From an uncultured Lachnospiraceae bacterium (GTDB lineage Bacteria; Bacillota; Clostridia; Lachnospirales; Lachnospiraceae), in assembly GCA_947591115.1 (NCBI GenBank), contig CANQCX010000092.1, forward strand, positions 1 through 7,792: a stretch of DNA of 7,792 nucleotides, read 5' to 3'. Below the pieces are notes generated by a model that did no database searches, was not told the DNA's origin, and saw only the letters and a list, made by a program, of their open reading frames with translations. Made by a program: the position numbers and the translations under genes. The stretch's first letter is position 1. Every line of letters starts with the position of its first letter. Positions 1 to 5,627 of this stretch are shown here, piece after piece.

Positions 1-660
1 GAAGCAAGGGATTACGGCTTCGACCGCAGCATGATCATGGGATACGGGCATGACGACCGCGTCTGCGCCTATCCTTCGTTTCGGGCGGTGCTGGAGGCGC
101 CGGCGCCGGAATACACCTCCGTCTGCCTTCTGGTGGATAAGGAGGAGGTCGGAAGCATCGGAGCGTCCGGAATGCAGTCGCGTTTCTTTGAAAACAGCGT
201 TGCGGAGCTGATGAATCTGACGGGCGGCTACAGCGAGCTTTTGCTGCGCCGCGCAATGAAAAATTCGCGGATGCTTTCTTCGGACGTTTCGGCAGCGTTC
301 GATCCGAATTACCCTTCCGTCATGGAAAAGAAAAATTCCGCATATTTCGGAAAAGGACTGGTATTTAACAAATATACCGGTGCCAGAGGAAAGTCCGGCT
401 CCAACGATGCAAATGCCGAATATGTAGCAAAGCTGCGTAATATGATGGATAATAACGAAGTTTCCTTCCAGACGGCGGAGCTGGGGAAGGTCGATCAGGG
501 CGGCGGAGGAACGATCGCGTATATCCTTGCCAATTACAACATGAATGTCATTGACAGCGGGGTTGCCGTACTCAATATGCATGCGCCCTGGGAGATCATC
601 AGCAAAGTAGACTTATACGAAGCATTTCGGGGATATACGGTATTTTTAAAGGAAGCCTGA
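1..660 (+). CDS. M18 family metallo-aminopeptidase, C-terminal part (5' end outside window)
   Basis: This is the C-terminal half of a zinc-dependent cytosolic aminopeptidase of the M18 family (aspartyl aminopeptidase/aminopeptidase I type), which removes N-terminal residues from peptides. The reading frame is open from base 1, and the first in-frame ATG (31) lies inside the conserved domain, so the gene starts upstream. About 219 codons are present against roughly 430-470 in full-length members. Visible motifs, numbered from base 1, are GHDDRVCAY (16-24), which carries a metal-ligand Asp; DKEEVGS (46-52), with the Glu pair expected to provide the catalytic base and a metal ligand; and a late NMHAPWE block (about 192-198), whose His194 is the expected last zinc ligand. 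The TGA ends one base before murB, and an AAGGA inside the last codons serves as the murB ribosome binding site, so the two genes are probably co-transcribed. Family assignment is firm; substrate preference cannot be read from this fragment. Confidence 0.88.
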   Translation, partial: EARDYGFDRSMIMGYGHDDRVCAYPSFRAVLEAPAPEYTSVCLLVDKEEVGSIGASGMQSRFFENSVAELMNLTGGYSELLLRRAMKNSRMLSSDVSAAFDPNYPSVMEKKNSAYFGKGLVFNKYTGARGKSGSNDANAEYVAKLRNMMDNNEVSFQTAELGKVDQGGGGTIAYILANYNMNVIDSGVAVLNMHAPWEIISKVDLYEAFRGYTVFLKEA

Positions 661-661
661 T

Positions 662-1567
662 ATGAGCAGCAGCTTTTATGAATGTTTAACAAAGATTCTT
701 CCGCCGGAGCGGATCCTGTGCGAAGAACCGATGAAAAATCATACGACGTTCCGGATCGGGGGAAACGCCCAATACCTGATTTCTCCGGATAGCCGGCAGC
801 TTTCCGAGGCGCTTGTCCTTGCGGACCAACACAAGGTTCCGGTTACGGTCATCGGGAACGGAAGCAATCTTTTGGTAGGAGATCGTGGGATCCGCGGTCT
901 TGTGGTCGAAATCGGCAGACATATGGATTTTGTCCGGATCAAGGGCGATACCTTGTATGCCGGAGCCGGAACGCTTCTTTCGAAAGCAGCGAAGGAAGCG
1001 GCGGAGGCGGGACTTTCCGGTCTGGAATTCGCCGCGGGGATTCCGGGCAGTATCGGCGGAGCCGTTGTGATGAATGCGGGCGCGTACGGCGGCGAGATCA
1101 AAGACGTGCTACTCAGCGTAGAGGCGGCTGCCAAAGACGGCGCCGGACTTACGCTTTCGGCAGAGGAGCTGGAGCTGTCCTACCGCCACAGCTCGGTTTT
1201 GGAGAGAGGCTGCATCATAACCCAAGCGGTAATGAAGCTTGCGCCGGCGGATAAGGAGGACATCCAAAGCCGGATGGCGGAGCTGCGCAGCAGACGAATC
1301 GAAAAGCAGCCGTTGGAATATCCGAGCGCCGGAAGCACGTTCAAGCGGCCGGAGGGGTATTTTGCAGGAAAACTGATCATGGACGCGGGACTTTCCGGCT
1401 ATACGGTCGGAGGGGCGCAGGTGTCCCCTAAGCACTGCGGATTTGTCGTCAACACCGGAAACGCAACGGCGGCGGATGTCCAAAAGCTGATCGAAGACGT
1501 CCGCCGGAAGGTTTACGAGCGGTTTCAGGTGTGGCTGGAGCCGGAAGTGAAGATCATAGGAGAGTGA
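662..1567 (+). CDS. murB: UDP-N-acetylenolpyruvoylglucosamine reductase MurB
   Basis: MurB is the FAD- and NADPH-dependent cytosolic enzyme that reduces UDP-GlcNAc-enolpyruvate to UDP-MurNAc, the second committed step of peptidoglycan synthesis. The 301-residue protein has the FAD-binding signatures NHTTFRIGG (26-34) and GNGSNLLVG near residue 65, then the glycine-rich block GIPGSIGGAVVMNAGAYGGEI. Catalytic residues can be placed by homology with E. coli MurB: Tyr174 in SYRHSS, Ser225 in SAGSTFKRP (the proton donor) and Glu295 in the C-terminal WLEPEV. The length and the short C-terminal domain fit the compact type II MurB of Gram-positive bacteria. The start lies one base after the upstream stop, with an AAGGA placed correctly before it. 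A gap of only 4 bases to rapZ indicates operon membership. All key residues are present, so it should be functional. Confidence 0.97.
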   Translation: MSSSFYECLTKILPPERILCEEPMKNHTTFRIGGNAQYLISPDSRQLSEALVLADQHKVPVTVIGNGSNLLVGDRGIRGLVVEIGRHMDFVRIKGDTLYAGAGTLLSKAAKEAAEAGLSGLEFAAGIPGSIGGAVVMNAGAYGGEIKDVLLSVEAAAKDGAGLTLSAEELELSYRHSSVLERGCIITQAVMKLAPADKEDIQSRMAELRSRRIEKQPLEYPSAGSTFKRPEGYFAGKLIMDAGLSGYTVGGAQVSPKHCGFVVNTGNATAADVQKLIEDVRRKVYERFQVWLEPEVKIIGE

Positions 1568-1571
1568 GAAG

Positions 1572-2447
1572 ATGAAGCTTGTAATCGTAACCGGCATGTC
1601 GGGAGCGGGAAAAAGTACGGCGATGAAAATGATGGAGGACATGGGTTTTTTCTGCATTGACAATCTTCCGATTCCGCTTTTGGATAAGCTGGTCGAATTT
1701 TCCAGCAGCTTCCGGACGGATATGCAGAAAGTGGCGATCGGAATTGACGTGCGGAACGGAAAAGGCCTGACGGAGATACGGGAAAAATTAAAGGTACTGT
1801 ACCGAAGCATGGTTCATTTTGAGATCCTTTATCTGGACGCCGAGGACGAGGTGCTGGTCAAACGCTACAAAGAAACGCGCAGGACGCATCCGCTGGCGGC
1901 GGGCGAGCGCATTGACAAGGGACTGGCGAAGGAACGCAAAGAACTGCTCTTTTTAAAAGAAAATGCGGATTATATCATTGATACCAGCAAGCTGCTGACG
2001 CGGGAGCTGAAGGCGGAGCTGGAGAAAATTTTTGTCCGCAATCAGGATTTTAAGAGCCTGTTTGTAACCATTTTGTCCTTTGGGTTTAAATACGGAATCC
2101 CTTCGGATTCCGATATCGTCATGGATGTCCGTTTTCTTCCGAATCCGTACTATGTAGAGGGACTGCGCGCCAAAACGGGAAACGACGAGGAAATCCGCAG
2201 TTATGTCATGCAGTTTGCAGAGGCAGGCGCATTTCTTGACAAACTGGAAGATCTGATCAATTTCCTGATTCCCAACTACATAGCCGAGGGAAAGAACCAG
2301 CTCGTCATTTCGATCGGCTGTACGGGCGGAAAGCACCGCTCGGTTACGCTTGCCAATGAATTGTACAAGCGTTTGGACGGAAAAAAGGGTTACGGTTTAA
2401 AAATTGAGCATCGTGATATTGAAAAAGATGCGCTGAGAGGAAAATAG
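1572..2447 (+). CDS. rapZ: RapZ/YvcJ family nucleotide-binding RNase adapter protein
   Basis: This is a cytosolic P-loop protein of the RapZ (E. coli)/YvcJ (Bacillus) family. In E. coli RapZ presents the small RNA GlmZ to RNase E and so controls glucosamine-6-phosphate synthesis; Bacillus YvcJ hydrolyses nucleotides and affects competence. The role in clostridia is not settled. The 291-residue protein is of normal family length. The Walker A loop GMSGAGKS is at residues 8-15, followed by the family signature MGFFCIDNLP, then GIDVRNG. The C-terminal RapZ domain contains the block DVRFLPNPYYVEGLRAKTGND and the hallmark SIGCTGGKHRSV. The AGGAG at 1558-1562, overlapping the end of murB, is well spaced for the ATG. 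Only one base separates it from whiA. In many Bacillota a yvcK gene lies between these two; it is absent here. Confidence 0.96.
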   Translation: MKLVIVTGMSGAGKSTAMKMMEDMGFFCIDNLPIPLLDKLVEFSSSFRTDMQKVAIGIDVRNGKGLTEIREKLKVLYRSMVHFEILYLDAEDEVLVKRYKETRRTHPLAAGERIDKGLAKERKELLFLKENADYIIDTSKLLTRELKAELEKIFVRNQDFKSLFVTILSFGFKYGIPSDSDIVMDVRFLPNPYYVEGLRAKTGNDEEIRSYVMQFAEAGAFLDKLEDLINFLIPNYIAEGKNQLVISIGCTGGKHRSVTLANELYKRLDGKKGYGLKIEHRDIEKDALRGK

Positions 2448-2448
2448 C

Positions 2449-3318
2449 ATGTCGTTTTCGAGTGATGTGAAGGGCGAACTGGTCAGGCAGCTTGGAAAAA
2501 GCCGCCATTGCCAGATGGCGGAGCTGGCGGCGATTCTGGAGCTGGAGGGGCGCGTGCAGACTCATCCGTATATGCTGGGACTGGAATCGGACAATCCGCT
2601 TCTCCGGAAAAAATACGAGCTTCTCATGAAAAAGCTGTTTGACGTCAATATAGAAAATCCGCTGGAGGAAGCGGATATCCGGCGTGTGCTGGATGCAATG
2701 AAATGGAAGGCGCATGAAATCGGAAACGCACGCGCAAGCGGACTTCTGGTGCAGAAAACCTGCTGCAAACGCGCGTTTATCCGAGGCGCGTTTATGGCTG
2801 CCGGTTCCATCAGCAATCCGAACAAATCCTATCATTTTGAAATCGTCTGCAAAAGCAGCGAACAGGCGGAGCAGTTAAAAGAGCTGATGGAAAGCTTTGA
2901 GGCGGATGCAAAGATCGTTGCGCGAAAGCAGCATTATGTTGTATATTTAAAGGACGGCTCCCAGATCGTGGATATGCTAAACGTCATGGAGGCGTATGTT
3001 TCTCTGCTGAATCTGGAAAATGTCCGGATATTAAAAGAAATCAGCAATTCCGTCAACCGTAAGGTCAACTGCGAGACGGCAAACATCAGCAAAACGGTCA
3101 ATGCGGCGGTCCGTCAGGTTGACGATATCATCAAAATACGCGATACGGTAGGATTTGCCCAGCTTCCGCCTCATTTGCGGGAGATGGCGGAGCTTCGTCT
3201 GGAATATCCGGAAGCGCCGCTTGCCGAGCTTGGAACTTATCTGAATCCTCCGGTCGGGAAATCGGGAGTCAATCATAGGCTGCGGAAGCTCTCCGCAATC
3301 GCGGAAAAATTGGAGTGA
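2449..3318 (+). CDS. whiA: WhiA family DNA-binding regulatory protein
   Basis: WhiA (Bacillus YvcL) is a DNA-binding protein with an N-terminal degenerate LAGLIDADG homing-endonuclease-like fold and a C-terminal helix-turn-helix. In Streptomyces it activates sporulation genes with WhiB; in Bacillus it affects cell division and chromosome segregation. The start MSFSSDVKGEL is typical of the family. The region CCKRAFIRGAFMAAGSISNPNKSYHFEI (about 104-131) is the first LAGLIDADG-like half. The last roughly 50 residues, with LREMAELRLEYPEAPLAELG and then KSGVNHRLRKL, form the helix-turn-helix. At 289 residues it is somewhat shorter than the usual 310-320 but covers both domains. The ribosome binding site AGAGGA at 2436-2441 lies in the rapZ end, and the gap to rapZ is one base. 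The conserved rapZ-whiA pairing supports the call. DNA targets cannot be inferred from the window. Confidence 0.95.
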   Translation: MSFSSDVKGELVRQLGKSRHCQMAELAAILELEGRVQTHPYMLGLESDNPLLRKKYELLMKKLFDVNIENPLEEADIRRVLDAMKWKAHEIGNARASGLLVQKTCCKRAFIRGAFMAAGSISNPNKSYHFEIVCKSSEQAEQLKELMESFEADAKIVARKQHYVVYLKDGSQIVDMLNVMEAYVSLLNLENVRILKEISNSVNRKVNCETANISKTVNAAVRQVDDIIKIRDTVGFAQLPPHLREMAELRLEYPEAPLAELGTYLNPPVGKSGVNHRLRKLSAIAEKLE

Positions 3319-3336
3319 AGCAGGGGAGGGAACAAA

Positions 3337-3585
3337 ATGAAAAAAGAGATTAAAATACAGGCGGATTCCGTACTGGAGGCAAGACCGCTCGCCGAGCTGG
3401 TCGGACTGGCGAATACCTTTGCCAGTAAGATCATGATCGAAATGGACGAAAAAACGGTCAACGCCAAAAGCATTATGGGCGTTATGGGACTGGGAATGGA
3501 TATCGGCAAGCTGGTAACGGTGGAAGCCATAGGTGCGGATGAAGACGAAGCGATGAAATGCATAGAGGAGTTTCTTACAAAATGA
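3337..3585 (+). CDS. HPr-fold protein lacking the catalytic His (Crh-like)
   Basis: This small cytosolic protein of the HPr family has 82 residues, against about 85-88 for typical HPr. HPr normally passes phosphate from PEP via enzyme I to sugar permeases through a His in the motif GLHARP or GIHARP. Here the aligned stretch is SVLEARP (residues 11-17), and Glu14 (codon GAG at 3376-3378) occupies the His15 position, so it should not act as a PTS phosphocarrier. The regulatory site is intact: AKSIMGVMGLGM at 43-54 carries Ser45, equivalent to HPr Ser46, the HPr kinase target. This pattern matches Bacillus Crh, which has Gln at position 15 and works as a CcpA co-regulator in carbon catabolite repression. 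The position after whiA also matches Bacillus crh. A strong GGGGAGGG at 3323-3330 precedes the ATG. Inference: a regulatory HPr homologue. The name crh is withheld because orthology is not proven. Confidence 0.88.
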   Translation: MKKEIKIQADSVLEARPLAELVGLANTFASKIMIEMDEKTVNAKSIMGVMGLGMDIGKLVTVEAIGADEDEAMKCIEEFLTK

Positions 3586-4493
3586 GAAAAAAAGTTTTGT
3601 TCTTGCTGAACGCACATTCCGGAAAAGGACAGATCAAAAAATATCTTTTGGAAATTGTGGATATGATGGTAAAGGCGGGATTTGAGGTAACGGTCTATCC
3701 GACACAGGCTCCGGAAGACGCCACGCGCATGATCGCGGAATCGGCGGATCGGTTTGACCATATTGTGTGCAGCGGAGGCGACGGTACGCTGGATGAGGTC
3801 GTAACGGGACTGATTCAAAACGGAAGTTCCACCACCATCGGTTATATTCCGGCGGGAAGCACCAATGATTTTGCCAATTCCCTTAAAATTCCAAAGAATG
3901 TGCTGCAGGCTGCCGATGTAGCGGTCAACGGGGAGGAATTTCCATGCGACGTTGGTTATTTTAACGGAACCAATTTTGTTTACGTAGCCGCGTTCGGACT
4001 GTTTACGGAGGTTTCCTACAAGACCTCCCAGCAGATGAAAAATATTTTCGGGCATGTGGCGTATCTTTTGGAGGCCACGAAACATCTTCTGGATATTCCG
4101 TCGTATTCGGTAAAGGTGGAGCACGACGGCGAGTGTCTGGAAGGTCAGTTTATTTACGGGATGATCACGAATTCCCTTTCGGTCGGCGGCTTTAAAGGAT
4201 TGACCGGAGCGGACGTGCAGCTGGACGACGGACTGTTTGAGGTCGCGCTGGTCAAGCGGCCGCACAATCCGTTAGAGCTGAAGGAGATACTGGATTGCCT
4301 GACCGGCCATGTGGAGCATTCCGAAATGGTTTATTCTTTTAAAACCGGCGAAATCCATTTTTATTCCGAGGAAGAGATCGCATGGACGCTGGACGGGGAG
4401 TACGGAGGCGCGCACAGGGAGGTTTGCGTTCAAAACCTCTGCAGGCAGGCAAAGATTCTGGTATGTGCAAAAACCGAGGGCGAAGGTGCATAA
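3582..4493 (+). CDS. YegS/DgkB-like diacylglycerol or lipid kinase
   Basis: This is a soluble, peripherally membrane-acting lipid kinase of the DAGK catalytic-domain family, which phosphorylates diacylglycerol or a related lipid and may recycle diacylglycerol into phospholipid synthesis. The start is placed at the ATG at 3582, which overlaps the upstream stop as ATGA and has GAGGAG at 3565-3570 at usable spacing; an ATG at 3558 would add 8 residues read inside the upstream gene. The resulting protein has 303 residues, usual for the family. From this start, NAHSGKGQ lies at 10-17 (nucleotide-binding loop), SGGDGTLDEVV at 64-74 (the GGDGT hallmark) and IPAGSTNDFA at 89-98. The C-terminal half (GLFEVALV, then AWTLDGEYG) is the beta-sandwich lipid domain with the usual DGE-type motif. 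There is no signal peptide or membrane helix. Lipid substrate is not determined; the name dgkB would be a guess. Confidence 0.9.
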   Translation: MRKKVLFLLNAHSGKGQIKKYLLEIVDMMVKAGFEVTVYPTQAPEDATRMIAESADRFDHIVCSGGDGTLDEVVTGLIQNGSSTTIGYIPAGSTNDFANSLKIPKNVLQAADVAVNGEEFPCDVGYFNGTNFVYVAAFGLFTEVSYKTSQQMKNIFGHVAYLLEATKHLLDIPSYSVKVEHDGECLEGQFIYGMITNSLSVGGFKGLTGADVQLDDGLFEVALVKRPHNPLELKEILDCLTGHVEHSEMVYSFKTGEIHFYSEEEIAWTLDGEYGGAHREVCVQNLCRQAKILVCAKTEGEGA

Positions 4494-4521
4494 TCTACTT
4501 TATTTTTGAGGGGAAATGTAC

Positions 4522-4550
4522 TATAATCAATATAAATTATTCTTAGGAGG
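4522..4550 (+). promoter_or_regulatory. Probable fba promoter -10 box and ribosome binding site
   Basis: The 65-base gap before fba is AT-rich and contains a perfect TATAAT at 4522-4527, followed by the strong ribosome binding site AGGAGG at 4545-4550, 8 bases before the ATG. The best spaced -35 match is weak (TTTATT at 4499-4504, 17-base spacer). A TTGAGG at 4506-4511 is too close to pair with this -10. No terminator hairpin is visible after the lipid kinase gene, so read-through from the upstream operon probably adds to this promoter. Confidence 0.55.
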
Positions 4551-4558
4551 GAAAGAAC

Positions 4559-5422
4559 ATGTTAGTATCTGCAAAGGAAATGCTTGACAAAGCAAAAGCA
4601 GGCCATTATGCGGTTGGCCAGTTCAACATCAACAATCTGGAATGGACGAAATCAATTCTTTTGACGGCGCAGGAATTACAGTCTCCGGTTATTTTGGGCG
4701 TGTCAGAGGGCGCGGGCAAATACATGACCGGCTTTAAGACGGTAGCCGCAATGGTAAAAGCAATGGATGAGGAGCTCGGGATTACCGTTCCGGTAGCGCT
4801 GCATCTGGATCATGGCACGTACGAAGGCTGCTACAAATGCATCAAGGCAGGCTTCACGTCCATTATGTTTGACGGTTCCCATTATCCGATCGAGGAGAAT
4901 ATTGAGAAGACGAAGGAACTGGTAGCGGTTGCGCATGGATTGGGCATGTCGATCGAGGCGGAGGTCGGCTCCATCGGCGGAGAAGAAGACGGCGTAGTCG
5001 GCATGGGCGAATGCGCAGATCCGAATGAGTGCAAGGCGATCGCAGATCTGGGCGTAGATATGCTTGCGGCAGGAATCGGAAACATCCATGGCAAATATCC
5101 GGCGAACTGGGCAGGACTGAGCTTTGAAACGCTTGCGGCGGTTCAGGAGAAGACCGGAATAATGCCGCTGGTTCTTCATGGAGGTACCGGAATTCCGGAG
5201 GATATGATCAAAAAAGCCATTTCACTTGGCGTAGCAAAGATCAACGTAAATACCGAGTGCCAGTTATCGTTTGCAGATGCGACGCGTAAGTATGTAGAAG
5301 CAGGAAAGGATCTCGAAGGAAAAGGATTTGATCCTCGTAAGCTGCTTGCTCCGGGTGCAGAGGCGATCAAAGCAACGGTAAAAGAGAAGATGGAATTGTT
5401 CGGTTCGGTAGGAAAGGCTTAA
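4559..5422 (+). CDS. fba: Class II (zinc) fructose-bisphosphate aldolase
   Basis: This cytosolic glycolytic and gluconeogenic enzyme reversibly cleaves fructose 1,6-bisphosphate to glyceraldehyde 3-phosphate and dihydroxyacetone phosphate. The 287-residue protein is close to the length of Bacillus FbaA and lacks the extra segments of the longer E. coli-type enzyme. Visible active-site elements are LHLDHG, with Asp84 (catalytic acid/base) and zinc ligand His85; DGSHYPIEENIEKTK; EAEVGSIGGEED, corresponding to the flexible loop region; GNIHGKY with zinc ligand His177; VLHGGTGIP with zinc ligand His207; and INVNTECQ, which binds substrate phosphate. The end, FGSVGKA, is typical. The related tagatose-bisphosphate aldolases (GatY/KbaY) are the main alternative, but the sequence and the absence of any tagatose or galactitol gene nearby favour Fba. 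A clear AGGAGG and its own -10 box suggest high independent expression. Confidence 0.94.
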   Translation: MLVSAKEMLDKAKAGHYAVGQFNINNLEWTKSILLTAQELQSPVILGVSEGAGKYMTGFKTVAAMVKAMDEELGITVPVALHLDHGTYEGCYKCIKAGFTSIMFDGSHYPIEENIEKTKELVAVAHGLGMSIEAEVGSIGGEEDGVVGMGECADPNECKAIADLGVDMLAAGIGNIHGKYPANWAGLSFETLAAVQEKTGIMPLVLHGGTGIPEDMIKKAISLGVAKINVNTECQLSFADATRKYVEAGKDLEGKGFDPRKLLAPGAEAIKATVKEKMELFGSVGKA

Positions 5423-5491
5423 TGTAAGTTAATTCTACCAAAAAAATAAAAAGATTTTTGTGATATTTGTATAAAACGTCGAAACTTGATT

Positions 5492-5503
5492 TTTTCGCGA
5501 AAA
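5492..5503. promoter_or_regulatory. Perfect 12-bp palindrome TTTTCGCGAAAA, candidate operator
   Basis: TTTTCGCGAAAA is its own reverse complement. It lies about 4 bases upstream of the candidate -35 of glnN, a position where activators or repressors bind. It resembles the core of the CodY box (TTTTC-N-GAAAA) but has one additional central base, so a CodY assignment is speculative. In an AT-rich region a palindrome of this kind can also arise by chance. Confidence 0.3.
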
Positions 5504-5517
5504 GCGGTTGCTTTTTG
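5498..5517 (+). terminator. Weak A/T stem-loop, possible fba terminator
   Basis: CGAAAAGC and GCTTTTTG can pair with one G-T wobble around a GGTT loop. The T-run forms part of the stem instead of following it, and the stem has little GC, so it would be a poor intrinsic terminator. It is listed because it is the only hairpin between the fba stop and the stronger repeat at 5567. It overlaps the palindrome and the possible glnN promoter, which weakens the terminator reading. Confidence 0.2.
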
Positions 5518-5536
5518 AGAAAAACTGGAGTATCTT
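5508..5536 (+). promoter_or_regulatory. Possible glnN promoter
   Basis: TTGCTT (5508-5513) and TATCTT (5531-5536) are separated by exactly 17 bases and match the sigma-A consensus at 3 of 6 and 4 of 6 positions. Transcription would then begin near 5543, just before the outer arm of the inverted repeat at 5548, so the whole repeat would fall inside the leader RNA. The boxes are weak and the assignment rests on spacing and position. Confidence 0.35.
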
Positions 5537-5547
5537 AGTTTCAGAAA

Positions 5548-5606
5548 TGATATGAGACACGAACGAGGGCGTTCCAAGAGGCTTGGAATGCCCTTTTCTC
5601 ATATTA
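5548..5606 (+). promoter_or_regulatory. Nested inverted repeat in the glnN leader, terminator or attenuator-like
   Basis: The inner arms GGGCGTTCCAAG (5567-5578) and CTTGGAATGCCC (5582-5593) form a 12-bp stem with one G-T wobble and a 3-base AGG loop, followed by TTTTCTC. This has the shape of a Rho-independent terminator with a short T-tract. An outer pair, TGATATGAGA (5548-5557) and TCTCATATTA (5597-5606), adds 10 bp with one wobble, leaving a 9-base and a 3-base internal loop between the stems. The structure ends about 12 bases before the glnN ribosome binding site. It could terminate read-through from fba, attenuate glnN, or stabilise its mRNA. The pairing is directly visible; the function is inference. 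Confidence 0.65.
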
Positions 5607-5627
5607 GAAAATGAAAGAAAGGATGTT

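Larger units (their letters stand above)
5423..5627 (+). other. AT-rich intergenic region between fba and glnN
   Basis: This 205-base spacer is markedly richer in A and T than the flanking genes and is the longest non-coding stretch in the window. It contains a weak A/T stem-loop just after fba, a 12-bp palindrome, a possible promoter and a nested inverted repeat ending in a T-rich tract, each listed separately. No gene of convincing quality is visible. The only short ATG frame (5552-5614, 20 codons) has no ribosome binding site. The layout suggests that glnN is transcribed with a structured leader. Confidence 0.7.

Noticed and set aside
1109..1810. Long minus-strand open frame across murB and rapZ, and similar minus-strand frames such as 3273-4265
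   Set aside because: They lie antisense to clearly conserved genes, have low-complexity or unfamiliar translations and lack plausible starts. They are shadows of the codon bias of the true genes.
1..4493. Frequent TTCCGG/TCCGGA words, considered as a DNA uptake or repeat signal
   Set aside because: They occur mainly in coding frames at Ser-Gly, Phe-Arg or Pro codons and fit the genome's preference for CCG, CGG and GGA codons. There is no spacing pattern or longer shared consensus.
5438..5460. A-run and T-run after fba as an intrinsic terminator
   Set aside because: The pairing is made only of A-T pairs with no GC-rich stem, too weak to call.
5485..5515. Sigma-54 promoter (GG-N10-GC) before glnN, suggested by TTGCT
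   Set aside because: There is no GG element at the required -24 spacing upstream of the TTGCT at 5508-5512.
5567..5600. ANTAR-type antiterminator target or a known glutamine riboswitch in the glnN leader
   Set aside because: ANTAR targets need paired stem-loops with six-base loops carrying A1 and G4; the loop here is three bases, and opening pairs gives five or seven. No glutamine-riboswitch motif could be recognised by eye.
5552..5614. A 20-codon ATG frame covering the hairpin in front of glnN, encoding a basic Arg/Lys-rich peptide, a possible leader peptide
   Set aside because: There is no ribosome binding site at suitable distance, no run of glutamine or related codons that would suit classical attenuation, and the frame is easily explained by chance across the inverted repeat.
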